From Cycas panzhihuaensis (lineage: Eukaryota; Cycadophyta): a stretch of 64,000 nt of DNA. The first letter of the stretch is position 1. Each line of letters starts with the position of its first letter. The stretch lies in the NCBI GenBank assembly GCA_023213395.1, contig CM041465.1:171499741-171563740 (forward strand), read 5' to 3'. The notes below the pieces were generated by a model. The model ran no database searches and had not been told where the DNA came from. It saw only the letters and a program-made list of their open reading frames with translations. Positions 35,037 to 46,202 of the stretch are shown in pieces. Position numbers and translations under genes: made by a program.

Positions 35037-35354
35037 TGGTCTACTTAGTGGGGGGCCCTCTTCACTAACACCTCGAGGTTTTGGTGTAACGGTTCATTAC
35101 AAGTGGTATCAAAGTTAAGACCCAGGTTCAAATCCCGTGGGGGAAACATCGCTTATGGGGGCAGTGAGGTGACACACCAAACATCGACAATGCACAAAAC
35201 GCCATCGTAGCTGGGGCCTATGGGGTGCATGAATGCCAGTGAAAACGGGGCTAGGCGGGGCTAGCCCATTTGAACCGGGGGGGAGGTAATGGTCTACTTG
35301 GTGGGGGGCCCTCTTCACTAATACCTCAAGGTTTTGGTGTAACGGTTCATTACA
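35037..35354 (+). mobile_element. 318-bp miniature LTR retrotransposon (SMART-like)
   Basis: Two 65-base direct repeats (35037-35101 and 35290-35354; TGGTCTACTT...TTCATTACA) differ at three positions. A primer site, AGTGGTATCAAAG, follows the first and a G-rich tract (35277-35286) precedes the second. The interior is only 188 bases and has no coding capacity. The size and structure match the small non-autonomous LTR elements called SMARTs. A tRNA B-box-like GGTTCAAATCC lies at 35125-35135, just downstream of the primer site. Confidence 0.75.
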
Positions 35355-35930
35355 GGAGCCCTATTTGTTTGGTCTGATAAGGCCCAACAAGCCTTTGAAG
35401 GACTTAAGGAAGCCCTTGCTTCCGCTCCTACATTGGCACCCTCTTATTTTGATAGGCCCTTCATTCTTTATACCTCAGCGATTGACGAGTCCCTGGGTGC
35501 TATGTTGGCTCAAGAGGACGACTCAGGGGTCGAGAGAGCCATTTATTTCATCAGTCACACTATCATGGCTATTGAACTTAACTACTCTCTGGCCGAGAAG
35601 GAATGTCTCTCCTTGGTCCATGTGACCAAGAAGTTCAGATATTACTTGCTCGGTAACACCACCAAGGTGATCGTCTAATCCGATCCCTTGCACTTCTTAC
35701 TTACTAGTTCAGACTTGATCGATAGGACTAGTCATTGGGCCATCCTACTCTAAGAGTTTGACCTTCAAATCATTAACAGGAAGTCAAAGAAGGAAATGAT
35801 AGTGGCAGAGCAACTAGCTAACACCCCCATTCGCAACACGTGCGATATTCCTGTTGATGATTCTCTCCCTAACGAGTCTATCCTGACCATCTAGGGTACC
35901 TCTCCTCATCTGCCCATCGATAGTGAGTGG
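35355..35930 (+). pseudogene. Tat E RNase H
   Basis: After the insertion the frame resumes with GALFVWSDKAQQAFEGLKEA and FILYTSAIDESLGAMLAQED. The canonical D-A-S with the first catalytic aspartate appears as SAI. Next come ERAIYFISHTIMAIELNYSL and AEKECLSLV, holding the catalytic glutamate region. A stop follows VIV at 35676 (before SDPL), and degraded sequence continues towards integrase. The domain removes the RNA strand after copying. Confidence 0.87.
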
Positions 35931-37171
35931 TATGGTGACATTGTGTGGTATCTCACTTAGCAGCAATATCGCCCTGAAACCAGCAACAAAATCAGGTCGC
36001 ACATCCACGCCACTGCCAGACAATACTTCCTCGTAGATGAAGTGTTGTACAAAAGATCCTTTGTTGGGATCCTTCTTCCCTGCGTCGCTTCGGACGAAGC
36101 GAACCAGATACTCTGTGAATGCCATCATGGCATTTGTGAGGGCCACTTCGGGGGCCAATCCATGGCCGAAAGGATCCTTTGCATGGGCTATTATTGGCTG
36201 TCCCTTTTCAAGGATGCCCATGCCTACACCCTGAGATGTCGACAATGCCAAGAGCATGCCAACATCTCTCACATGGCTTCCGAGACCCTCCATCCTATCA
36301 TATCTCCATGGCCCTTTGCTCAATGGGGTTTAGACCTCATTGGTGCCATATCACCACCTTCTTCATCGTAACACAAGTACATCTTGACTACCATGAAGTA
36401 TTTCATAAAATGGGCGGAGGTAATCCCTCTGTCTACTACGCTTGGCAAGACAATAGCAACCTTTATCTACCAACACATCATTTGCCGCTTCAGAATTCCA
36501 GACGTCTTGATCACAAATAATAGAACCCCCTTTTGTAACAAGGAGATGGATGAGCTTTATAAGAAGTTCAAGATTTCTCATAAGACCTCGTCTCCTTATT
36601 ACCCTCAAGCAAACAGACAAGTTGAATCATTCAACAAAACCCTTATTAACATTCTAAAGAAAATTATCGCGTAATCTCAAAGAGATTGACATCTTCAACT
36701 CCATTCCGCCTTGTGGGCCTATCGTACTTCCATCCGTATGGCTACTGGAATGATACCATTCTCGTTAGTCTATGGAACCGAGTTGGTACTCCCACTGGAA
36801 GTGGAGATCCCCTCTCTATGAGTCTCCCTTAGAGGTCTTATCAATGAGAAGTCTATCCGTCAGGCTCACCTCTTAGACCTCGAGGCTCTAGACGAGAGAT
36901 GTTTAGTGCCTTACCAAAAAAACCTCGCTTCGAAAGCCCTCTCACAAAGGACTTATGATAAACATCTTCATACCCGTCCTTTATACCCTATGGACTGCAT
37001 CCCCAAGCTAGAATATCTCCACGATCGCCTAACCCAATTTGGGCCTAAATGGATCGGTCCCTTCGTCGTTGTCGAGAGCCTCGATAATGATGCATATAGG
37101 ATCGCCACCTTAGAAGGCCTGGAATTTGAGAAGGCAGTCAATGGAAAATTCCTCAAGAAATTTTATGCATG
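35931..37171 (+). pseudogene. Tat E integrase
   Basis: One frame with stops. The HHCC zinc module is at about 36115-36265 (CHHGICEGHFGG ... CRQCQEHAN). Core motifs are FAQWGLDLIGAI, with the first catalytic aspartate, and VLITNNRTPFCN at about 36510, where the second aspartate is asparagine. The third motif, ANRQVESFNKTL at about 36610, keeps the glutamate. The C-terminal part has LHDRLTQFGPKWIGPFVVVE and ends GKFLKKFYA with a stop at 37170-37172. The same ending occurs in element D at 47674. Single-base stops at 36370, 36673, 36685 and 36819. Confidence 0.9.
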
Positions 37172-37172
37172 A

Positions 37173-37980
37173 TCCTCTCGACGATCCCTTCACCACGCTC
37201 CAAAATGAGTCTAAACTACCACCCTAAGCTTGTTTGCATTCCCCTTAGCCTTAGGTGGAATGGATAGCTTAGGTCCTCGTTATTTTTGGTTCCTTTTATA
37301 GGACCCTTGTTCCCTCTTTCTTGGGAACCTCACCTCCCTATTTGGGCATCCCCCAATTAGGGCGACTCTTGGGGTGTCGTCACTCCCTCCCATCACAATT
37401 TCCTTTGCATATCCCGCTATGCTCCCATGTGGACATGCATGTCACCCTGTCTCTTAGCCTCGCGCGTATCCATCATCGCTACTCGTGGTGATCATGTGCA
37501 TCCCCTCTAGAGATATGGTCCTGCATGAAAGGAAATATGTGTCTAGGTCGTAATAAATAGCACATCAAATCCGCATCAAAAACAAGCATAACTCTAGCTA
37601 TGCGATAGTCAAAACATCACCTACTACATCATCATGCATTCGTGCATACTCATACTCACATACATATACTCTCATATGTACACACCAAGAATAAAACATC
37701 ATAAACATACATATCCATTGTGCACCCATTGCAATATATACCACAAACACCATCTCATGCATCAAATGGGGTACCAATCACCCCGTCTATATACACAAAA
37801 TCAATCCTCATAGCATACAAATGATAGTACATCATCCATGGGAAGCCAGTGTCCTTGTAGGGGGGGTACAATCATACGTCTCTATATGGTGACCCCCTGG
37901 AGGCTCGTGCTTTCCCTCATCACATCCTAAGCTACATCATACCCTACTATTGCCCCTCTCTAGGGGCGTCACCTCTTGGT
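37173..37980. other. Non-coding stretch behind Tat E integrase
   Basis: No coding signal on either strand. It corresponds to 46900-47670 of element D and separates the converging ends of pol (plus) and the opposite-strand gene (minus). Confidence 0.6.
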
Positions 37981-37984
37981 CAGT

Positions 37985-38942
37985 GTGATCCCTCTCATGG
38001 GGACCACATGCCTCCTAGGCTCCTCTATAGCCTTCGGGAGCTCCCTGCCTCGCTCCCCTCATCACGTGGCCTCCTTGGTATCGTTGCCATTGTGTAGGTA
38101 TGTGTCCTGCTCTGGCTTGACCTTGACACCACCTGATCCACCAGCTGATCATATCGAGCCTGGATACGATCTCTCTCGCCCTCTACTCCCCGGAGTCCCT
38201 CCTCCATGCTCCGAAACTTCTCCTCAATTTCTCGGAGATGCTCCTCTAGGACTGCCATTCGTATCTTGCCCTCTGTGTCTTTGCCTGCTCCTCCATGAGC
38301 CTCGAGCGCCTATACGTGACTCTGCAGTGCATCTCGCTCACCCTGAGTCTTGTCCAAATCTCGCTGCAGCTATCCCCTGAATGCTACGTGCTCCTGGGAC
38401 TCTGCAGCCCATATATCCCTCGCCCTCGCCAACGGGGTGAATGATTCCATGTGGGCACCGATTGATCTAGGCACATCCTTAGCCTAAATAGGTGGCTACC
38501 CCTCTGCGTACACCTAAGGGAACATCTCCCTCACCATAGCCTCGACCAACCACCAGATCTCTATGGTACCTATAAACCCAACATGCCATATATCAGTATA
38601 TATCCAGCCACATACCAAACTGAAACCAAATTAAGGCGTGTGGGCATCTAGCTATCAAACAACGGGGAAAGTAAGGCCTCACCTGCTGCGGCCACCGGCT
38701 CCTCTGCCTGTGCGATAGCCTCTGCACCTGGCACTCCACCAACTGCTGGTGCCTCCTCCTCTGGCACCTTCTCTGCAACTACCTCCACTGCTAGAGCCTA
38801 CATCCTTCCCTCTGCTGGTGGAGCTGTCCCCCTGGGTCTCTCCATGATCCTTAACTCCCCTGAACTGGGTCTGTTATTTGTGTACCATGGGTACCCACTC
38901 TGATATGGGGTGTGGTCCCCCTGGTGGTGCCATTGCTGCAAA
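37985..38942 (-). pseudogene. Opposite-strand coiled-coil gene of Tat E, truncated
   Basis: On the strand opposite to gag-pol. An exon from about 38942 to 38683 starts near a conserved acceptor and encodes HPISEWVPMVH, then, after a shift, an acidic stretch EKVPEEEAPAVGGVPGAEAI. An intron of 113 nt (38682-38570) with GTGAG...TATAG ends follows. The next exon (38569 to about 38025) encodes IEIWWLVEAMVREMFP, then a heptad-rich coiled coil with MAVLEEHLREIEEKFRSMEE and RDRIQARYDQLVDQVVS, and a basic tail TIPRRPRDEGSEAG. Splicing keeps the frame. The upstream exon (see 45010 in D) is lost by deletion at 38942. Function unknown; extra antisense ORFs are known in Tat-lineage elements. Confidence 0.72.
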
Positions 38943-40302
38943 GTTTCTCCTATCCGAGCAACATATAAGCCCCGGAGACTCCTTCTAGCTCAACTCCTCT
39001 CTCAACAGCCTGGTTTGCTCCCTATAGCACTCTGGTCCATTATGGACTTCCTTGAGCTCCCTTTGTACTTTTGTTACCCCTATTTACAGCCAGTTATTTA
39101 CAGCCATACTCTCGCAGCCCCGTGGCTCCTTGAGGGAGAGTAGGGTTGCCCTTTATGGGAAGTGGGTCACTCTGAGGCTCGCCTATTTACATACCTTTCA
39201 TTTAGATATTTTTAGACTATAGTCTATCGCTATAAACTTGTGATGGGTGAGTACTTACATGTATGTATAGAGATCTAGCTTTCGGCATATGCATATATAT
39301 ATTTTAGTGCTCTTCGTCGTATTGTTAGCCTTCTTTCTCCAGAAGGGAATCTTTGTATTCACTTGCAGGTAAAAGGAGAACGCGAGGAACTTCTCCTCCC
39401 TTCTTTCTCTTGGGTAAGTGAATCAATTTGCATTTTGTCGTAGCATTCTATTTTTGCCACCACTTTCCTTTTCATTTCCAACATTTTATTGTTACCTTCA
39501 GGGGAAGGTAAGAAAGCCCCACGCTCTATCCCACCGCGACTTTTCGCTGCTTATTTCGTGGAACGACTTGGAGCATCTAGTGGGAGCATCGCTGCCTCAA
39601 CCACGCCTTTATCCTAGGTATGTGACCTTATTTTGCTTCACTCTTTCTGTTTTGAAAAGGTTGCATGGTAGTAATTTAGAGAACATAAAGGAAAAAGAGA
39701 AATCAACCTCTTTTGTTTACATGTTGTATGTTGCACTTTACATACCATACCCATTTAGGAAAAGGACTCCTAGGAATTATTCCTTAGCCTTTTCCCTTAG
39801 CTTGTAAACCTTATCCTCACCCCCTTGGCTTATTCTATTTTATTCGGTTTACTTGCACACACCTTAGCACTCTCGCTTCCTTTGGTTGTACCCTCAAGGG
39901 GGGATTTTGGGGCAATCGATCGCCCCCACCCCTTTCCTCTTTCCTCGGTTCTATTTGCCTAGCTAAATAACTGAGGAGGTCTTAACTGTGCCGTAGGCTA
40001 TTCACGTAGGGAAACCTTCAGGGATTCTCTTCCTCCCCTTATGGCCATCCAAGGGTGGGAGGACTTTCCTTCGAAGCCTATCCAGGCTACCTTTTTGCCT
40101 TCCCTCTTCCTAGTTGAAGTAGGGGAACCACCCTTAGGTAGTTGAGTATCATCCGTGGGTCTCGAAATCGCGCTCTGGCACATGGGGTGCCATGTATAGT
40201 ACTCGCCTTGATCATAGGATTCTGTCCATACCCTCGATACCATTATTGATCATCCTCGCTATTCCTACTTAGCTAGGTGTTTATCCCATAGACGTGCATC
40301 CA
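38943..40302 (+). repeat. Tat E 3' LTR, 5'-truncated
   Basis: Aligns with 28032-29419 of the 5' LTR from GTTTCTCC to GCATCCA. About 1.4 kb of its start is missing. Confidence 0.9.
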
Positions 40303-42952
40303 GAGGCCTAGCAAGGTAGATGGACCCAGTAGGAAAGATGTATAACTTAGCTATGATGTATAGACAAATAGAATGGGAGTGCAATACAGTGACAAGAACC
40401 TTTTCTATATCTACTAACGCAGGGTGAGCCTAAAGTAGGTAAGAGTGATGGTGAAGATGGGCCGTGTGCGAGGAAGTGGAAGTGATGTTGTGTGTATGTG
40501 CCTTCAGAAAGGAAAGAAAATACAACCAACACTCCCTCTCTCTTGTTTACTGTTATCAACAAAAGTTTAAGGAAATAAATGTTTCACATGCAGTCAAACA
40601 TGCATGCTAAAGTGAATATGCAACTAAGGGAATGTTTGTGCTTCGACTGAGAAAAAGGAGGTGGTACGATTCCTATAAAATGCTCTTCCCTAAGAAAGCA
40701 TTCATGTAATATGTAAATGTAAGATGAATACACATGAATCATTTATTACGCTTTCTCTTTTGGTGTAGTTTATCATGCAAGCGTATGTGCTGAACAAAAA
40801 ACAAGAAAAAAAAGAGCTAAGAATTAGGTATGGTGCATACCCGGAAGGTCATGCAGTTGGAAGAGGGCCTTCACTCAGGAGTCACATTTGTCTTCTCATC
40901 CTCACTCAATACACAGTCAACGTTGTGGTGAAGGTGGAGTGGGGGCTTCCTTACCTTCCCAATCTAAAGAGAAATGAAATGGAAAGATCAAATGACTGTG
41001 CGAGAAAGCAAGAAACTAGAGAAGATGATAAAGGAAATGGAGAAGGCAAGGGTCTACCTGGATTAGAGTACTTCCTTCCCCTTACAAATATTACCATATA
41101 ACCTGCACTCACAAAGACTATTGCCCTCCCAAGAGGGCTGCCAAGAAACAGAACAAATATGCATATAATGATATAGTGATAAACTACTGAAATATAATAT
41201 GTTACGTTAGCCAATTCTCCATAAAAGATAACTCTGTAATATCTCCAAAAGAAAGCACTGAAACATTCTAAGCAAGAAGGAGGTTAGCCTCAGAATGGCC
41301 AACCCTCTGGTCTATGTACCTCTACGATGTCCCAAATTGTAAAGAGTGGCAAATAGGATAGCCTATGGGTGAAATAACGGGAAGAGGATGGGTGTTATTA
41401 AGTTTGTGGGTAGTTGTCGGTGTTGCAAACATGCTATAAGTAACAAGTTACAATGTAGGCAGTGCCAAAGCTAAGGAAGAGTACTGGGCACTGTGTAGGA
41501 CTGAAAGAAAGGCCCAAAATTAGGCGTGCAGGCCTAAGTCTAGCGTAGCAAGTGCTGCACAGGCTGAAACTTAGCGCAAGGCTGGGGCATACCAAGAAAG
41601 GTGCGGGTGAGAGAGAGGAAGGAGGAGTAGGGCTTGCCCTTGGAGAGTAGGCCTAGTGGGTACAGATCCTACCTTACTCCCTCTACTCACACCTTGTGGG
41701 TCCTCTCCCACAACCTTCTTGGAGATAGTCAAGGGAGGACAAGGGACAATGAGGTTACAAGCAAGAATAAATAGAAGAATTACACTTTCATACGGTAGAA
41801 CACCAAGACATGAAGTGTATGCTAAAAGAACCTGCCTGTGTAAACTAAACATAAAGCAAAGGATGAGCAATGAAGAAAGGTACATGTTGGGTTGAGATAA
41901 GAGAAGGTATTCCCCTATAGACAGCAGAGAATAGTAGGTTGAAGGAGCTTACAAGGTATTTTTAAGTTGCAGGAGGAGAGAGCTCGCTGGAGACTGAATG
42001 GTGCACATGGAGGCCACTCCTGGGCATAAATCTTTGCTTGGAGATGTTGATGGAGAGGCTTGCTACCATGAAACATTGACGCAGTAGGCAGATTCCAAGC
42101 TAGTATGCCAGAAATGCAGGTATTCCAAGTATTTTACAGAGTATCCCTTTGAGAACTGAGAGAAGAGAAGAAGAGAAGTCTTGTTGGAGAGCCAAGAAGA
42201 TGGAAAATGAGTATGCTTTTGGGATATATACCTATCCTAACCCTAATCGAGTGATTAGGGTTTGGGTAGGGATGATTTGGTGACTTATCCACGTGGCAGT
42301 TTCACAAAAAAGGCAAGAATTACCACGGTGGATTTAAAAAACAGTGAGAAAGAGTTGCACCGTGGTAAACTTCATGGCACCGTAGCAAACTTCGCGGTAC
42401 CACTAAGTTTACAACGGTGTGAAACTAGGGTGCAATACTAGCAAAAATAAGAGGCCTAGGAGCCCAAAACAGGAGTATCCTAGGCCTAGGAGGGGCCCGC
42501 CCTCCTATCCACGTGGCTAGGGATATTCTAAAGGGATGAGTTGACTAGACCAGGTAGGCTATCCTGAGGAAAGAGTCCCACGAATTCTAGAAATAGGTGA
42601 AAGTGCCTACCACTCTGAGGGAAGCTAGGGGTCGTGGTAGCTAACTGAGGTGTAAGCGGATCACACTAAATGGAAGGGGCTTGAGGCGATGTGGAGGTAA
42701 CACGGAGGGTTGTGGAGTGCCATGGGGGTACATGACTCGCTGAGAAGTATTTCCTATGAAGGGTCGTCATAGGCTAGAGACATACAAGGTGCTCAAGCGA
42801 GATGCATAACCAATCGTAAAATAAGCTAATCAAACCATGCAACCCAAATAATACTCTAATCCACATCTTTGAAGTGGCCAAGATAAGAGAGAAAATAGAC
42901 CTATGCTTACCTGAGTCGATCTGTCCATACCCATTTCGGCAGCCAGGAAACA
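40303..42952 (-). repeat. Tat D 3' LTR, main part
   Basis: Continues 26376-26652 after element E. It aligns with 48122-50751 and its minus-strand start is TGTTTCCTGGC at 42952. Confidence 0.9.
42216..42262 (-). promoter_or_regulatory. Putative LTR promoter block of Tat D 3' LTR
   Basis: The palindrome CCCTAATCGAGTGATTAGGG (42241-42260) lies next to the TATA-like GGGATATATACC (42221-42232); in LTR orientation the TATA element is downstream of the palindrome, as in element E. Confidence 0.5.
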
Positions 42953-42968
42953 CTACCCCCTTGGCTAC
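42953..42968 (-). other. Tat D polypurine tract
   Basis: The minus strand reads GCCAAGGGGGTAG directly before the 3' LTR. Confidence 0.7.
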
Positions 42969-43385
42969 AGAGCCTCGTTGCGCGGAAGCATGGTGCGATG
43001 GTGAATGTTGGCAATAAAATTTGTTAGTAGCATGTGCATATATAACAATCATAATAGTGACAAGAACCAAGGGTGCCGACGAGTGTTGTGGCAGAATGTG
43101 TGGATATGAGAGCAGGGGTGGAGATAACATAGGGGCTGCCTATGCACCACTTGGGAATCAACTAGAAGGTGAGATAGATGAGGGGGATGCCCCCATCGTG
43201 AGATTGCAATGAAAAGATGTGATGATAATAGGAAAAAGAGTGAACGAATAAACCTATTGGTCATCATAGTTTAACCTCATTAGTGGCTAGCTTTTGAATG
43301 CATGAACGGATTGCAAGTTGAGGAGCAAGACTATTAGAGACTTGGGTGACAGTGCAACTAGGCAAGTCCCTCAAGGGAAGTCATC
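42969..43385. other. Non-coding stretch between polypurine tract and RNase H remnant
   Basis: No recognised domain. Short frames on both strands are low-complexity and not shared with another copy. Confidence 0.45.
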
Positions 43386-43904
43386 AAGAAGAGGGAGGTG
43401 ACGCTCAAGGATGAGGTGAACGAGGCTGTTCGCCTCAACGTTGAGGGCCTGAGGGATGTGTCGAATGTCGACAAATGAAAAATAAGCTAATAGGGATCTG
43501 GTAGTCGAAGCGAGGGCTCTTAGGCGTGGGTATCGCACCTGGTAGACCTAGGTAAGATGGGACACCATGACTTGGGAGTCACAAAGGAGAACAATAGGTC
43601 CGTGGTGAAAACAGAGTGCATCAGTGAGATATTCAATAACGGTCATGTACTCAGCTTCGTTATTGGTGGCCTCAGGGAGGAAGACTCTGAAATGTAAGAA
43701 ATCATGTCTAGAAGGGTCGCAAAGAATCCATGTGGCAGTAGAGGGACCAGGATTACCACACCTTCCGCTGTCGGTGATGATAAAGAGGGTCATGGGTGAG
43801 CAAAGAAAGTATCTTGGTGGAAGGAAATGTAATAGAGTCAAGGGTGAAGAAAAAAGGGGCGCGTATGGCCAGCAATGATGGCCGTGAAGGGTAGGAGGAC
43901 CCAA
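43386..43904 (-). pseudogene. Second RNase H (archaeal-type, Tat-lineage aRNH)
   Basis: A minus-strand frame encoding FIITDSGRCGNPGPSTATWI, the D-G/S-G-x-x-G-N-P-G start of archaeal-type RNases H. It continues with FLPEATNNEAEYMTVIEYL (catalytic glutamate), IVLLCDSQVMVSHL (second aspartate) and, after a stop, IRHIPQALNVEANSLVHL (equivalent of the final H-x-R-x-N-x-x-A-D-x-L-A, with asparagine for aspartate). It is separate from the RNase H fused to RT. Such an additional RNase H is a known trait of Tat-lineage plant retrotransposons. It sits between the opposite-strand gene and the 3' LTR. The likely role is improved RNA removal during reverse transcription. Element E has lost it. Confidence 0.85.
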
Positions 43905-45005
43905 TAAGAAGGCTATCCAAGGGTGGAGCGGTTTATCCCACTAATGGGAAAGAACATGTGGCGAAAAGGTCCCTCTAGGGCGCCAAAGGTCACTTAAGGA
44001 AGCGAAAAGCAATCCCAAATGAGAGGAGCGTTCCCTTTGGAGACCCTAGAGGCACGAATAGGCTGCAAAGATGAGTCCAGGATGATGAAATAAGCCAAAC
44101 AAGTATAAACTCAGACATTTATGGGAATGGTACGTAAAATGAGACTGAAGGGCCCTGGTAGAAATGAGTCAGCGAGGTGCCATAAACGTAGCTGAAAGAA
44201 TGAGAAAAACGAGGGTTATGGAGGCGAAAGAGGAAACAGGACCAGAAGGCAATGATGATCAAGGATGAGAGATGGCCTCGAGGGCTGTCACAAAGGTAAA
44301 AACAGAGGAAGTGCCCATCGGGACCCCCGCCAATATAAGGAAACCCGATGAAAATGAGATTCATTTTCATGGGCTCTCGAATAAATGAGAGCCCTTTCCC
44401 TTACGTAGCAGAGTGCTACCTGACTTCAGAGGCACGCTAAGGAGGATTCAACCATTAGATTGAGGCAAGGAGACATCTAGTGAGACCGAGGCAATGAGAT
44501 GGCGACTGCGAGGCCAGATCCAATGAGTAGATTGCTTGTCCCCTAGCCCATCTCATCCTTTGAAATTTGTTATTTTTTTATAAATTTTTAGAGTAGTTTT
44601 GGGCCTCCTAAAGGCAAAAAACGATCTCTCGGAGTCCAAATTGGACCCAAAGAGAGGTAGGACTGGGGCATTAGGTAGCCCCGATCCTGGTGATCCTCAG
44701 AGTGGCTAACCCAAGCAAAAATTTTGGAAATCTTGGGCAGGAAACCCCCCATTTTAAGGGGGTGACGTTCACACCGCGATAAAGATCGTGGTGCCATGAT
44801 CTTTGTCACAGGGCCCCAATCACCGCGGGACACAGGCCAAACTCTGCGATCTGCATGAGTTTGGCCTTGATCTTGAAGGGAGATTAAATGAAAATATAAA
44901 AGATGGCCCTAAGGGCACCTAAATCTTAATCAAATGAAGATAAGAGACAGTCCAGAGGGCGGAGAGGTAAGTATAAGTTGGATTCTGACTTGTTTTGGGG
45001 TGTTT
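43905..45005. other. Spacer between aRNH and the opposite-strand gene
   Basis: The minus strand has an open but unrecognised stretch (44119-44370) rich in Phe and Ser. On the plus strand a perfect splice-donor-like AG/GTAAGTAT occurs at 44965-44974 and could belong to a further upstream exon of the plus-strand gene. A GC-palindrome cluster like that of the LTRs occurs at about 44770-44830. Confidence 0.45.
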
Positions 45006-45009
45006 TGCA

Positions 45010-45589
45010 AGCGGTGATCACGGTGGAAAACCATGAAAACATAAGCATGGCGATGTTGAGTTTCATAAAGATGATGCCCTACAAGGACAAGTAGGTGTTG
45101 GCTAGGTGTGGCTTGCTAAAGGTCATGAGGACACCACAGTACACATCAGACCAGAGGCTGCTAGTAGACACCGTCTCACATTGGGATAGACGAAGACACG
45201 TATTCCATCTCCCCTAGGTAGCAGATGTGACAGTCACACCAGGGGATATTAGGAAGATCCTGGGAGTGCCGGCGATAAGGAGGCCAACATCACTAGGGGC
45301 GCTGCCTAGCAATGAGGTAGCACACAAGGAGGCAGCCACATTTTCCACAAGCCAGGATAGATAGGAGAGGAGAGGTATCCCATTACAGAGCATGGTTATG
45401 TCGGGGGTTCCTCGTGTGAGGAAACTGATTACTTTATGTATTTTGTTCCGAATATTCCAGAAATAGAACTATCAAGATATACCCGACAGATGGATGGATG
45501 CGGTGAGGAGATGCGAGGTTGGGGAGAGACTTGAATGGGCTACCCTTATAGCAACGAACTTAATCACCTAGTTGGATGTTTTTCGGATA
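45010..45589 (+). pseudogene. Plant-mobile-domain-like exon, opposite strand of Tat D
   Basis: One frame on the strand opposite to the element's pol. It encodes ISMAMLSFIKMMPYKDK, a stop, then CGLLKVMRTPQY and LLVDTVSHWDRRRHVFHLP, a stop, and ADVTVTPGDIRKILGVPAIR. The order L-V-x-x-W-x-x-x-x-x-x-F-x-L-P-x-x-E/D-x-T-x-T-x-x-D-x-x-x-I/L-x-G-V-P matches the plant mobile domain (PMD) of MAIN/MAIL-type and transposon proteins. Downstream are WMDAVRRCEVGERLEWATLI and a possible donor at 45590. Four stops interrupt it. It would be the first part of a protein continued at 45652. The PMD assignment rests on motif resemblance alone. Confidence 0.65.
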
Positions 45590-45651
45590 GTAGGAAAGGG
45601 CAGTTTATCATATAGTACATTGTTATAGTGTTATTTTTTTTATCATTTCAG

Positions 45652-46202
45652 AGTGGTGCCACCGGCAGGGGTACCACACCCAATTTCAGAGTGGGCTCCC
45701 ATGGTACACAGGTGGCAAAACTAATTTAGAGGGATCGAGGACTAGGCGCACGTCCGTCTCTTAATGGAGGCTACATCACTGGACCTCCTCACCATGGAAG
45801 ATTATATATTAGATCCATATTGAGGGATGAGGTGGGATAGTGATGACGAGGCAAGAGGAGCTAGAGTTTCCCTAAGAGATGGTGGAGATGGAGGTGATGG
45901 CAGTGATAGGACTAGCCCATCAAGAGTTGTAGGAGAAGAGGCAGGTCCATCAGGGACCGAAGAAGGAGAGGCAGGTCCTTCAAGAGCTGTGGAGGAGAGT
46001 AGGGGCCCATTGACACGAGCATGTAGACTATGGATAGTAGGGAGATCCAGGGAGGCAGTGACACTAGTAGAGGAGGGGAGAGATGCCCCAGTAGCTGAGG
46101 CAGTTTCTGAGGAGGTACTAGAGGAGGAGGAGGTACCAGTAGCTGGTGGAGTACCCGGAGTGGAGGCTATCGTCTGAATTAAGGAGCTGGCAGCCGTAGT
46201 AG
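45652..46202 (+). pseudogene. Acidic exon of the opposite-strand gene in Tat D
   Basis: It follows a good acceptor (polypyrimidine TTTTTTTATCATTTCAG at 45635-45651). It encodes VPHPISEWAPMVHRWQN, a stop, FRGIED, then LLMEATSLDLLTMEDYILDP and a long Gly/Glu/Asp-rich segment (45827-46177) ending EEVLEEEEVPVAGGVPGVEA. Element E's copy shares the start (HPISEWVPMVH) and the end (EEEAPAVGGVPGAEA). It closes at a GTAG/GTGAGA donor. The exon joins an N-terminal PMD-like part to a C-terminal coiled coil. Confidence 0.68.

Larger units (their letters stand above)
34407..35354. mobile_element. 948-bp composite: inverted miniature LTR elements around an LTR-like block
   Basis: It splits RT from RNase H of element E. 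The outer ends are inverted repeats, TGTAACGAACCATTACACC at the left and its near complement at the right. The right part (35037-35354) is a miniature LTR element. The left arm (34407-34649) is an inverted copy with one 65-base terminal repeat, interior and primer site, but its second terminal repeat is replaced by a 381-base block 34650-35030. That block starts TGTTAGG and ends CCTAACA. A target duplication around the whole was not found. Confidence 0.75.
26648..40307 (+). mobile_element. Tat-like Gypsy element E nested in the D LTR
   Basis: A plus-strand relative of D inserted in D's 3' LTR. The 5' LTR is 26653-29419. The 3' LTR, truncated at its start, is 38943-40302. Flanking five-mers are GATGT (26648) and GAGGC (40303). 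The uninterrupted D 5' LTR has GAGGC at the same place, which fixes the insertion point. Gag-protease-RT lie in one frame from 29587 to the nested insertion at 34407. RNase H-integrase then lie in one frame to 37171. Behind integrase sits a truncated copy of the opposite-strand gene. The second RNase H, the polypurine tract and the first 1.4 kb of the 3' LTR are deleted at 38942/38943. Confidence 0.9.

Noticed and set aside
35125-35135. SINE with a Pol III B box (GGTTCAAATCC)
   Set aside because: The unit has terminal direct repeats, a primer site and a purine tract, and no A box or poly(A) tail, so a miniature LTR element fits better.
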